Origin: Bacteroidota bacterium
GTDB taxonomy: Bacteria > Bacteroidota > Bacteroidia > Chitinophagales > Saprospiraceae
DNA: 24,289 bases
NCBI GenBank assembly: GCA_029573365.1
Contig: JAKQGD010000272.1
Location: 1-24,289, forward strand
Direction: 5' to 3'
The translations under genes were made by a program, and so were the position numbers. Below the pieces are notes generated by a model, which did no database searches, was not told where the DNA came from, and saw nothing but the letters and a program-made list of their open reading frames with translations. The stretch's first letter is position 1, and the number at the start of each line of letters is the position of its first letter. This document shows, in pieces, positions 1 through 7,274 of the stretch.

Positions 1-28
1 GCTTAAAATATTGATTCCGGTCTGACAT
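1..28 (-). CDS. Possible start of a further minus-strand gene, cut by the left edge
   Basis: An ATG on the minus strand at 28-26 opens a frame reading MSDRNQYFK before the window ends. Nine residues are too few to identify a product. The only support is context: a perfect TAnnTTTG element (TACCTTTG, minus strand, 58-51) lies about 23 bases upstream, and the frame follows purL on the same strand. The true start could be elsewhere or the frame may not be a gene. Confidence 0.3.
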
Positions 29-50
29 AGCACTTGCGGTTTGCTCCAGC

Positions 51-58
51 CAAAGGTA
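51..58 (-). promoter_or_regulatory. Candidate Bacteroidota -7 promoter element upstream of the left-edge gene
   Basis: The minus strand reads TACCTTTG, a perfect match to the Bacteroidota sigma-ABfr -7 consensus TAnnTTTG. It lies in the 93-base gap between the purL stop and an ATG at 28. The region around 77-85 is T-rich on the minus strand and could serve as a weak -33 box, but no clear TTTG is present there. The same octamer stands upstream of carB. Confidence 0.45.
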
Positions 59-121
59 TATAAAAAAGTGTTGTCGTTTAAAAATTATATAAAAATATCA
101 ACCAAATTGAATCCTATGCGA

Positions 122-3100
122 CTATTTAGACTCCAGCCATTTTCTGGCATTGACAAAAGCTTGCAGCCATGGAGAAACGGTATCCTCCTGCCGGTCAGTC
201 GGATACCACGCCCAATTCCAGGGAAAGATGCTTCGCTCTATGTGGGGCATCATGACGAGGTGTCTTCCGTCGTCAGAACACATCATGGCCGTGTTGTAGT
301 CGGAGCCGTTGGGATTGGCAGGGTAGCCTTCGTAACCGTACGTAGCTACAATGCCATAGGCACTTTGTTCCTGAGGCAGCCTGAATCTACCCTCTCCGTG
401 AGATATCCAGACCCCGAGCCTCTGGCCGGCCATAGACGACATCATGACGGACGGATTGGGCTGGATTACAACCGAAGTAAAAGCACTTTCATGTTTGTGG
501 GATTCGTTAAAATCCATCCTGGGTTTTTCGGCATGGTCAGGATGTATCAGCCCCAGTTCGACAAAAAGCTGACAGCCATTGCAAATGCCAACCGAGAGGG
601 TGTCCGGCCGTCCGAAGAAATCCAGCAGGGCTTTGTTGGCTCTTTGATTGTATTTAAAAGCTCCTGCCCAGCCTTTGGCACTGCCGAGGACATCGGAATT
701 GGAAAATCCGCCTACTGCACCTATAAATCTCACCTCTGAAAGATCCTCGCGGCCGGAAATGAGGTCCGTCATGTGTACATCTTTCACGTCAAATCCTGCC
801 AGATACAGGGCATTGGCGAGTTCACGTTCCGAATTGCTACCTTTTTCGCGGATAACTGCTGCCTTGATCCTTTGACCGGTGGGAGGTGTCTGCGGCAATC
901 CGCCCACATATCCCTCCGGAAATACATAGCTAAGTGGCTGGTGTTTGTAGTTGTCAAACCTTTCGCGGGCCTTGGCGGGGCCTGACTGCCTTTGGTCAAG
1001 CAGATATGAAGTTCTGTACCAGACATCTCTCCATTCTGCAATATCAAAATCAAAGTGATCAGAATGATTGATAACAGTGAGATGTCCTCCGTATTGATAT
1101 TTGCCGATGTTATACATGCTTATACCGCTGGAGCGGAATGAGGTCTCCACTTCCTCTTCGCTTCCTTTTTTTACCTGGAAAACGATACCGGCATTTTCTG
1201 CAAACAGGAGCTTGAAACTGTCCTCTTCATGTATGCTGCTGAAATCCAGTACGGCACCTGCCTCAGGATCTGCAAAACACATTTCGAGAAGTGTGGTGAT
1301 GAGCCCACCGCTGCCGACATCATGCCCGGCCATGATTAATCCTTTTTTTATCATTTCCTGCATCACTCCAAATGCCGTGACAAATGCCGCAGCGTCGGCT
1401 ACCGATGGAGCTTCGCTGCCTACCGACCCCGTTATTTGGCCCAGGGAAGAGCCTCCCAGTCGGTGCTCCATAAATGACATATTGAGGTAGCAGATGTCGC
1501 CGCCATGTTTTTTCAGCACAGGGTCGGGTATATTATTGATATCGTCACAGTGACCTGCTGCACTGATGATGACTGTGCCCGGAGCCATTACCTGTCCGTC
1601 GGGGTACTTTTGTGTCATGGAAAGGGAGTCCTTGCCTGTAGGTATGTTTATGCCCAGCTGCATGGCAAACTCAGAGCAAGCCTGTACAGCCTGATACAAA
1701 CGGGCGTCTTCGCCGGCATTTCTACAAGGCCACATCCAGTTGGCTGACAGTGAAACGCTCCTGATGTCGTCTCTGAGCGGAGCCCAGACGATGTTAGTCA
1801 GTGCCTCGGCGATGCTGTTGCGGCTACCTGCAGCAGGGTCTATCAGTCCGCTCACCGGCGAATGGCCGATGGATGTAGCTATGCCCTGAAGGCTCATGTA
1901 ATCAAGGGCCATGACACCACAGTTATTTAGGGGAAGCTGCAAAGGTCCCGCACACTGTTGCCTCGCTACCCTGCCCCCCACGCACCTGTCCACTTTGTTG
2001 GTCAGCCAGTCCTTGCAGGCCACGGCTTCAAGACTGAGCACTTGTCTCAGACAGTTATAAAAATCAAGATGAATGGTGTCGATTTCCCTGTATTTCGAGA
2101 CAGGAGTGAGGTCGTTCATTACTGTTTTTGGGCTTGACCCAAAAAAATCGGCTACTGCAAGGTCTATGGGAGACATGTTCAGCTTTTCTGAACGGAAAAC
2201 AAACCGGTGGTCCCCGGTGATCTTTCCCACTGTAAAAATCGGAGCCCTTTCACGTGCAGCTACCGACGTCACCCGTTCGAGATCGTCAGCGTGGATGACG
2301 AGGCCCATTCTTTCCTGCGATTCGTTGCCTATGATTTCCCGTGCCGAAAGGGTTGGATCGCCTACAGGCAGGGCATCCAGGTCTATGACCCCACCTGTGG
2401 ACTCTACGAGCTCTGACAGGCAGTTTAGGTGCCCTCCGGCTCCGTGGTCGTGGATGGAAATGATGGGATTGTCGTCACTTTCTACCAGGGCCCTGACGGC
2501 ATTGGCGACTCTTTTCTGCATTTCGGGGTTGGACCGTTGTACGGCGTTTAGTTCTATGCCTGTTCCAAAAGCACCAGTATCTGCCGATGATACGGCCGCA
2601 CCTCCCATACCTATGCGGTAATTGTCACCTCCCATCACCACGACGAGGTCTCCTGCAGTGGGGTGTTTTTTCTCAGCATGTTGCCTGATGCCGTAACCCA
2701 CGCCCCCTGCCAGCATGATGACCTTGTCATAACCGAGCTGCCGTAGGTTTTCTGTGTGTTCGAAGGTCAGTACCGACCCTGCTATGAGCGGCTGGCCAAA
2801 TTTATTGCCAAAGTCTGACGCTCCGTTTGATGCCTTGATCAGGATGTCTGACGGCTTCTGATACAGCCATTTTCTTTCCGGAATTTTTTGTTCCCATAGA
2901 CGGTTTTCCTCCATACGTGAATAGGACGTCATATACACTGCTGTGCCGGCAAGAGGAACCGATCCTGTGCCCCCTGCCATACGGTCTCTGATCTCACCTC
3001 CTGTACCTGTGGCAGCACCATTAAAAGGCTCCACGGTAGTAGGAAAATTGTGGGTTTCTGCTTTGAGCGAAAGTACCGTTTCTGTTTTTTTAAGGCTGTA

Positions 3101-3793
3101 AAAAGACGGCACTTCTCCTTTTTCCGGTGAAAACTGCCATATTTCAGGACCTGAAATAAATGCTACATTGTCCTTGTAGGCAGAAACGATGCTGTTGGGA
3201 TTTTGCCGTGATGTTTTTTTGATCATGGCAAAGAGACTTTCAGGCATTTCCTTTCCGTCGATGACAAAGATGCCATTGAAGATTTTGTGCCTGCAGTGTT
3301 CTGAATTGACCTGCGAAAAACCAAAAACCTCACAATCTGTCAACAGCCTGCCCATGCGACCAGAGAGGGTTTCGAGGTAGGATATTTCCTCATCGCTGAG
3401 TGCCAGCCCTTCGGCATGGTTGTAAGCCCTGACATCGTCGATATACCTTACAGGCTCTGCTTGGATGGCCGGGCTAAAGATGTTCTGACCGAGGGTATCG
3501 TATTTTTGAAACAACATGGGATCAAAGGAGCCGGCCATCTCTGCAGGAACGAACTGTTCGATTCTGGATATGCCACGGATGCCCATATTTTGAGTGATTT
3601 CTACGGCATTGGTGCTCCAGGGAGTGACCATGGATGCCCGCGGGCCCACAAACTCACCTTGCACACTGCTGTGGGGCCACATCCCGGCTCCGTCAAAAAG
3701 CCAGCTAAGTTTGCTGTGGTCGTCGGCTGAAAGAGATGTCTGGGCACTTACTGAGTACGTTTTACCATCGTGGGTACGGTAGAAATGGATCAT
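122..3793 (-). CDS. purL: Phosphoribosylformylglycinamidine synthase, single-chain (PurL with fused glutaminase)
   Basis: This cytosolic enzyme converts FGAR, ATP and glutamine to FGAM, the fourth step of de novo purine synthesis. The 1223-residue protein is the large single-chain form, close to the usual 1200-1300 residues. The N-terminus has a PurS-like region. It is followed by the synthetase halves with motifs such as AETHNFPTTVEPFNGAATGT and MAGGTGSVPLAGTA. A class I glutaminase domain occupies about residues 975-1223, with the nucleophile Cys1071 in GICNGCQ and His1184/Glu1186 in the PHIER motif; HGEGRF is also present. All catalytic features look intact. The ATG at 3793 gives a normal family N-terminus. 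The 146-base gap to the aph-like gene suggests its own promoter, but no perfect -7 box was found there. Confidence 0.97.
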   Translation of the reverse strand: MIHFYRTHDGKTYSVSAQTSLSADDHSKLSWLFDGAGMWPHSSVQGEFVGPRASMVTPWSTNAVEITQNMGIRGISRIEQFVPAEMAGSFDPMLFQKYDTLGQNIFSPAIQAEPVRYIDDVRAYNHAEGLALSDEEISYLETLSGRMGRLLTDCEVFGFSQVNSEHCRHKIFNGIFVIDGKEMPESLFAMIKKTSRQNPNSIVSAYKDNVAFISGPEIWQFSPEKGEVPSFYSLKKTETVLSLKAETHNFPTTVEPFNGAATGTGGEIRDRMAGGTGSVPLAGTAVYMTSYSRMEENRLWEQKIPERKWLYQKPSDILIKASNGASDFGNKFGQPLIAGSVLTFEHTENLRQLGYDKVIMLAGGVGYGIRQHAEKKHPTAGDLVVVMGGDNYRIGMGGAAVSSADTGAFGTGIELNAVQRSNPEMQKRVANAVRALVESDDNPIISIHDHGAGGHLNCLSELVESTGGVIDLDALPVGDPTLSAREIIGNESQERMGLVIHADDLERVTSVAARERAPIFTVGKITGDHRFVFRSEKLNMSPIDLAVADFFGSSPKTVMNDLTPVSKYREIDTIHLDFYNCLRQVLSLEAVACKDWLTNKVDRCVGGRVARQQCAGPLQLPLNNCGVMALDYMSLQGIATSIGHSPVSGLIDPAAGSRNSIAEALTNIVWAPLRDDIRSVSLSANWMWPCRNAGEDARLYQAVQACSEFAMQLGINIPTGKDSLSMTQKYPDGQVMAPGTVIISAAGHCDDINNIPDPVLKKHGGDICYLNMSFMEHRLGGSSLGQITGSVGSEAPSVADAAAFVTAFGVMQEMIKKGLIMAGHDVGSGGLITTLLEMCFADPEAGAVLDFSSIHEEDSFKLLFAENAGIVFQVKKGSEEEVETSFRSSGISMYNIGKYQYGGHLTVINHSDHFDFDIAEWRDVWYRTSYLLDQRQSGPAKARERFDNYKHQPLSYVFPEGYVGGLPQTPPTGQRIKAAVIREKGSNSERELANALYLAGFDVKDVHMTDLISGREDLSEVRFIGAVGGFSNSDVLGSAKGWAGAFKYNQRANKALLDFFGRPDTLSVGICNGCQLFVELGLIHPDHAEKPRMDFNESHKHESAFTSVVIQPNPSVMMSSMAGQRLGVWISHGEGRFRLPQEQSAYGIVATYGYEGYPANPNGSDYNTAMMCSDDGRHLVMMPHIERSIFPWNWAWYPTDRQEDTVSPWLQAFVNARKWLESK

Positions 3794-3921
3794 TTGGGCG
3801 AAGTTGGTCCTTTGAAAGCGTAAAGTTCAGTAATTGGCACCAGAATGTGTAAAATATAAGGGCTATTTTGAAGGAGAGTCAGAATAAACATAGATACCCC
3901 GAAAAATCACAAGAATATTTT

Positions 3922-3939
3922 TAACTTGTCACCAAGTTA
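3922..3939. promoter_or_regulatory. Perfect 18-bp inverted repeat, possible Crp/Fnr-type operator or hairpin
   Basis: TAACTTG and CAAGTTA form perfect 7-bp arms around a 4-base centre, TCAC. The repeat abuts the stop codon of the aph-like gene and lies about 130 bases upstream of purL. Crp/Fnr-family operators often have two TTG-containing half sites around a 4-base centre, and a Crp/Fnr regulator is encoded one gene away, so an operator is possible. It could instead be a 3'-end hairpin for the aph-like transcript; on that strand it is followed by AAAAATATT rather than a U-tract, so it is a poor intrinsic terminator. Its role is inferred. Confidence 0.4.
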
Positions 3940-4713
3940 TCAGAAAAACTCGTCCAGGAGTATATAAAATTTGATTTTATCTTCGTTTATCTTGTCCAGG
4001 CCATAGCGGCGGAAAAATAAAGCCACATATCCACTTCCAAAAGTCTCATTTATATTGCGTACTGCAAGGCCAATGTCCTGATATTTGTCAGCTACTCCGC
4101 CATTTACCAGGTCAATATATCCTGAGATCTGAGTGTCATTAAAAATGATATTGTCAAAACAAAAATCTCCGTGCGTAAATACAGGTTCGTGATTTGTCGG
4201 TACCAGGCTGAGCAGCGTTTTAAATAGCTCTGATATATCCTCTGACTGGTTTTCGGGTTGTAAATTGTCTTTGTCTACTTTTCCGTTTTTAAGGTTATAT
4301 TTGGCTGCAGCGATTCTGTTTTGTAGATTTTGCTTTAGTGCATATTTATCAATGGTCAGACTGTGCATTTTTTTAAGAGACAATGCATATTGTTCCACAA
4401 CCTTTTCAGGGGTCCATAAACCCATGTATTTTTCGAGTGTTTTTCCTTTGACTTCAGTCAGACAAATTGCCTCAAATTCTTTTTCGCAGCTAAAGAATAT
4501 GATATCCGGAACTGGCAATTTGCCTTTCAGCCATTTATAATTTAAATATTCATTTTGCAGCCCGGCACGTTGTATTTTTAATATAAAGTTTTCGTTGCCA
4601 TTTACTGTAATTTTATATTTTACGGATTCGCCGGCACCATCAAGAATAGGAGCATCTGTATATGAGTTAAAATGTCTTTCAAGTAATTTCCTAATCTGAT
4701 CTATGTCAACCAT
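3940..4713 (-). CDS. Aminoglycoside 3'-phosphotransferase-like kinase
   Basis: The 257-residue protein belongs to the APH family of small-molecule kinases and is close in length to APH(3') enzymes (about 264). Visible residues are the ATP-binding Lys46 (FILKI) with probable partner Glu55, Brenner's motif HGDFCFDN with catalytic Asp183 and Asn188, and the metal-binding Asp201 in IDLVNGGVADKYQDIG. The last residues, FYILLDEFF, strongly resemble the APH(3') C-terminus, whose terminal Phe carboxylate contacts the aminoglycoside. All kinase residues are present, so it is probably active; the substrate is inferred, and a related aminocyclitol or an unknown alcohol is possible. It begins 14 bases after the Crp/Fnr-like gene and is probably cotranscribed with it. 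No mobile element flanks it. Confidence 0.85.
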   Translation of the reverse strand: MVDIDQIRKLLERHFNSYTDAPILDGAGESVKYKITVNGNENFILKIQRAGLQNEYLNYKWLKGKLPVPDIIFFSCEKEFEAICLTEVKGKTLEKYMGLWTPEKVVEQYALSLKKMHSLTIDKYALKQNLQNRIAAAKYNLKNGKVDKDNLQPENQSEDISELFKTLLSLVPTNHEPVFTHGDFCFDNIIFNDTQISGYIDLVNGGVADKYQDIGLAVRNINETFGSGYVALFFRRYGLDKINEDKIKFYILLDEFF

Positions 4714-4727
4714 ATTGCAATGTGCCT

Positions 4728-5399
4728 CTACCTCAGAAACTCCCTGACCTCCACATAGTTGCGGTGTTGTATAATAAAGCCGTCATTTTCCAGCTTTTTC
4801 ATCAGTCTCGATATGACGACCCGCGATGAGTGCATTTCATTTGCAATCTGAAAATGGGTGATGTGAAGTTTTGCATCCTTGGTGACCATAACTTTGTCAC
4901 GAAGAAATTTCTGCAATCTTTCTTCCATGTTGTTAAAAGCCAGGTTGTCGATGGCTTCAAGCATTTCGTTCATCCGTGTATTGTAGCTGTCCAGTACAAA
5001 ACCACGCCAAGATTTATATCTCACCATCCATTCCTCCATTTTTTCTACCGGGATAAAAAGTATTCGACAGTGTGTCTCTGTGATGGCTTTTATGGTACTT
5101 TTGGTGGGCTTGGTACAGCAACTGAGGGTCACTGCACACGTATCCCCGAGCTCCAGGTAATACAATAAAAGTTCGTTGCCGTCCTTGTCTTCCTTCATGA
5201 TTTTTACAGACCCGGAGATCATCAGCGGCATGTGGGTCAGCATCTGTCCTATGTCCATGATCTGCACCCCATCTTCAAACTGACGTATGGTACCCGATTT
5301 GCACATTTCTGTGATCAGTTCGGGTTCGAAAAGATACCTGAATTTTTCGCTTAAGATGTCAATGCATGAATCGCTGCTGGTTTTGTCATTTTTTATCAT
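4728..5399 (-). CDS. Crp/Fnr-family transcriptional regulator
   Basis: The 223-residue protein has a cyclic-nucleotide-binding-like beta-roll at about residues 25-115, a dimerisation helix at about 118-160, and a C-terminal winged helix-turn-helix at about 175-215 (THFQIANEMHSSRVVISRLM). The classical cAMP-binding GE...R signature is not evident, so cAMP binding is unlikely. Cysteines at 12, 33, 88, 94, 95 and 111 do not form the N-terminal Fnr iron-sulfur pattern; the adjacent pair Cys94-Cys95 resembles what I recall from Bacteroidota homologues. The gene lies 48 bases downstream of the ABC exporter and 14 bases upstream of the aph-like gene. Local control of these genes is an inference from this position. 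The effector is unknown. Confidence 0.88.
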   Translation of the reverse strand: MIKNDKTSSDSCIDILSEKFRYLFEPELITEMCKSGTIRQFEDGVQIMDIGQMLTHMPLMISGSVKIMKEDKDGNELLLYYLELGDTCAVTLSCCTKPTKSTIKAITETHCRILFIPVEKMEEWMVRYKSWRGFVLDSYNTRMNEMLEAIDNLAFNNMEERLQKFLRDKVMVTKDAKLHITHFQIANEMHSSRVVISRLMKKLENDGFIIQHRNYVEVREFLR

Positions 5400-5447
5400 C
5401 TGTATAATGTTGGCGGATTTAATAAAACATGGCTTCGAATTTTCGGA

Positions 5448-7202
5448 CTACAACAAAGCCTCGGAAAATTGCTTTTCGAACAGTTCACGATAGCGACCCT
5501 CCTTGTTTGCCAGCAGTGAATCGTGGGTGCCCCGTTCTACGATTTTTCCATCTGACATCACCAGGATGGATGTGGCATGCCTGATGGTGGACAATCTGTG
5601 GGCAATGATGATGGAGGTTCGTTTTTCTATCAGTTTTTCTATGGCGTGCTGTATCACCACTTCACTTTCTGTGTCGATGGAAGAAGTGGCCTCGTCGAGT
5701 ATCAGAATGTCAGGATTAAACACCAGTGCCCGTACAAATGAAATAAGCTGACGCTGGCCTACGGAAAGGTTGCTTCCTCTTTCGGAAACCTTGTACTGGT
5801 AGCCGCCCGGCAATTTTTCGATAAATTCGTGGGCTCCTATGGTGATAGCGGCGTTTCTGACATCCTTTGGCGTGATGTTTTCGTCCCGAAGTGTGATGTT
5901 TTCCAAAACGGTGCCATTAAACAGAAAAACATCCTGTAGCACTACGGCGATCCTGGTTCTGAGACTTTTGAGTTCATAGCTTTTAATATTTTGGCCATCG
6001 ATTAAAATATCACCACTGCTGACGTCATAAAATCTCGAGATGAGGTTTATAATGGTGGATTTTCCTGACCCTGTGCTGCCTACCAGGGCAAAAGTCTCTC
6101 CGGTATTTATTTTGAAACTGACATCATGGAGGACAGGATGATTTTCATCGTATCCAAAGGTGACATTTTTAAATTCCACTTTGCCTTCCAGCTTGAGCGG
6201 CCTTAGTGTGCCTTCATTGGGTATGACCTCGTTGCTGTCTAGAATACGGAAGACCCTTTCGGAAGCTACGAATCCCATCTGGAGCGTATTAAATTTATCG
6301 GCCATAAACCTTATAGGGCGGAACATGAGATTGAGGTACAAGGGAAAAGACACCAGGGCTCCAAAGGTGACTTTGTCCTGGATATAACCCCGGGCACCAA
6401 GCCAGATCATCAGGGCCAGGGCCACGGCAGAGACCAGTTCCACCACAGGGAAAAACACGGCATAATAAAATACCGAATCGAGGTTTGCCGATGTGTAATC
6501 GTGGTTTATTTTTTTAAAAAGCTCTGCCTGTCTGCCTTCGGCATTGAACAGCTGTACGACCCTCATACCCGTGATTCTTTCCTGCAGGAAGGCATTCATA
6601 TTTGCGATCTGGGTACGCACTTTTTGGTATGAAACTCTGACTTTTTCCTTAAAAACGTAACTGGCCAGAATCATAAAAGGCATTGTCATAAAGACGATTG
6701 CGGTGAGCCTCCAGCTTGTGTAAATCATGATGGCCACAACGGCAATAAGTGTGAGTATATCGGCGACGATGGTGATGACACCCTGGGCAAAAACATCGTT
6801 TATAGACTGAATGTCATTTATGGTGCGGGTGGTGGATGTGCCAATCGGCGTCTTGTCAAAGTATCGGAGCCTCAGCTCTGTGATGTGCCTGTAAACCCTG
6901 CCCCTCATGTCCTTGATGACAGATTGTCCCAGTTCGGCAGTGACGTATATAAAATAATATTTCATCACGACATTTACTAAAAGGACCAGGATAAATAAAA
7001 GGCCCATAAAAATCAAGCCGTCTTTGTGGCCGCCGATGATATTGTCATCCACGATCTTCTGGACAATAAAAGGTTGTGCTATAGAAAAAGGAGCCATGGC
7101 TATGGCAAGAAAGATGGACATAGAAAGCAAATATCTGAAGGGTCGGGCAGTACCTATGACCCTTCTGAGCAATGCCCAGTCTGTTCCTTTTTTGGATTCC
7201 AT
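5448..7202 (-). CDS. ABC exporter half-transporter (MsbA/multidrug type)
   Basis: A 584-residue half-transporter fuses one membrane domain (about residues 20-320, six predicted helices) to one nucleotide-binding domain (about 340-584), so it should work as a homodimer or heterodimer in the inner membrane. The ATPase motifs are complete: Walker A GSTGSGKS at 375-382, Q-loop Gln423, signature LSVGQ at 479-483, Walker B ILILDE at 499-504 and H-loop His535. The family exports lipids such as lipid A, or drugs; the sequence alone does not decide which. The catalytic Glu504 is present, so it need not rely on a partner. It sits 72 bases after carB and 48 bases before the Crp/Fnr gene. Confidence 0.93.
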   Translation of the reverse strand: MESKKGTDWALLRRVIGTARPFRYLLSMSIFLAIAMAPFSIAQPFIVQKIVDDNIIGGHKDGLIFMGLLFILVLLVNVVMKYYFIYVTAELGQSVIKDMRGRVYRHITELRLRYFDKTPIGTSTTRTINDIQSINDVFAQGVITIVADILTLIAVVAIMIYTSWRLTAIVFMTMPFMILASYVFKEKVRVSYQKVRTQIANMNAFLQERITGMRVVQLFNAEGRQAELFKKINHDYTSANLDSVFYYAVFFPVVELVSAVALALMIWLGARGYIQDKVTFGALVSFPLYLNLMFRPIRFMADKFNTLQMGFVASERVFRILDSNEVIPNEGTLRPLKLEGKVEFKNVTFGYDENHPVLHDVSFKINTGETFALVGSTGSGKSTIINLISRFYDVSSGDILIDGQNIKSYELKSLRTRIAVVLQDVFLFNGTVLENITLRDENITPKDVRNAAITIGAHEFIEKLPGGYQYKVSERGSNLSVGQRQLISFVRALVFNPDILILDEATSSIDTESEVVIQHAIEKLIEKRTSIIIAHRLSTIRHATSILVMSDGKIVERGTHDSLLANKEGRYRELFEKQFSEALL

Positions 7203-7274
7203 ATGTAAATAGATAACCGCATGCTTTCTCCTTTTGTTTTACGAAGGAGGCTTGCTTCTTTTTTTTTTCTGACG

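Noticed and set aside
41..739. Plus-strand open frame of 232 codons at the left end
   Set aside because: It lies almost wholly opposite the purL glutaminase domain, whose catalytic motifs are intact, and its translation has no recognisable domain.
784..1053. Minus-strand open frame in another frame inside purL
   Set aside because: It is out of frame with the complete purL and has no features of its own.
2073..2621. Plus-strand open frame of 182 codons opposite purL
   Set aside because: It is the antisense of conserved synthetase motifs; the composition is Ser/Arg/Pro-rich, as expected of a shadow frame.
5287..5493. Plus-strand open frame spanning the exporter/regulator junction
   Set aside because: It covers the ends of two well-supported minus-strand genes and has no recognisable content.
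7228..7249. CTCCTT/AAGGAG inverted repeat between carB and the ABC exporter as a terminator
   Set aside because: On the strand of the genes it is followed by AAAGC, not a U-tract, and the stem is only six pairs.
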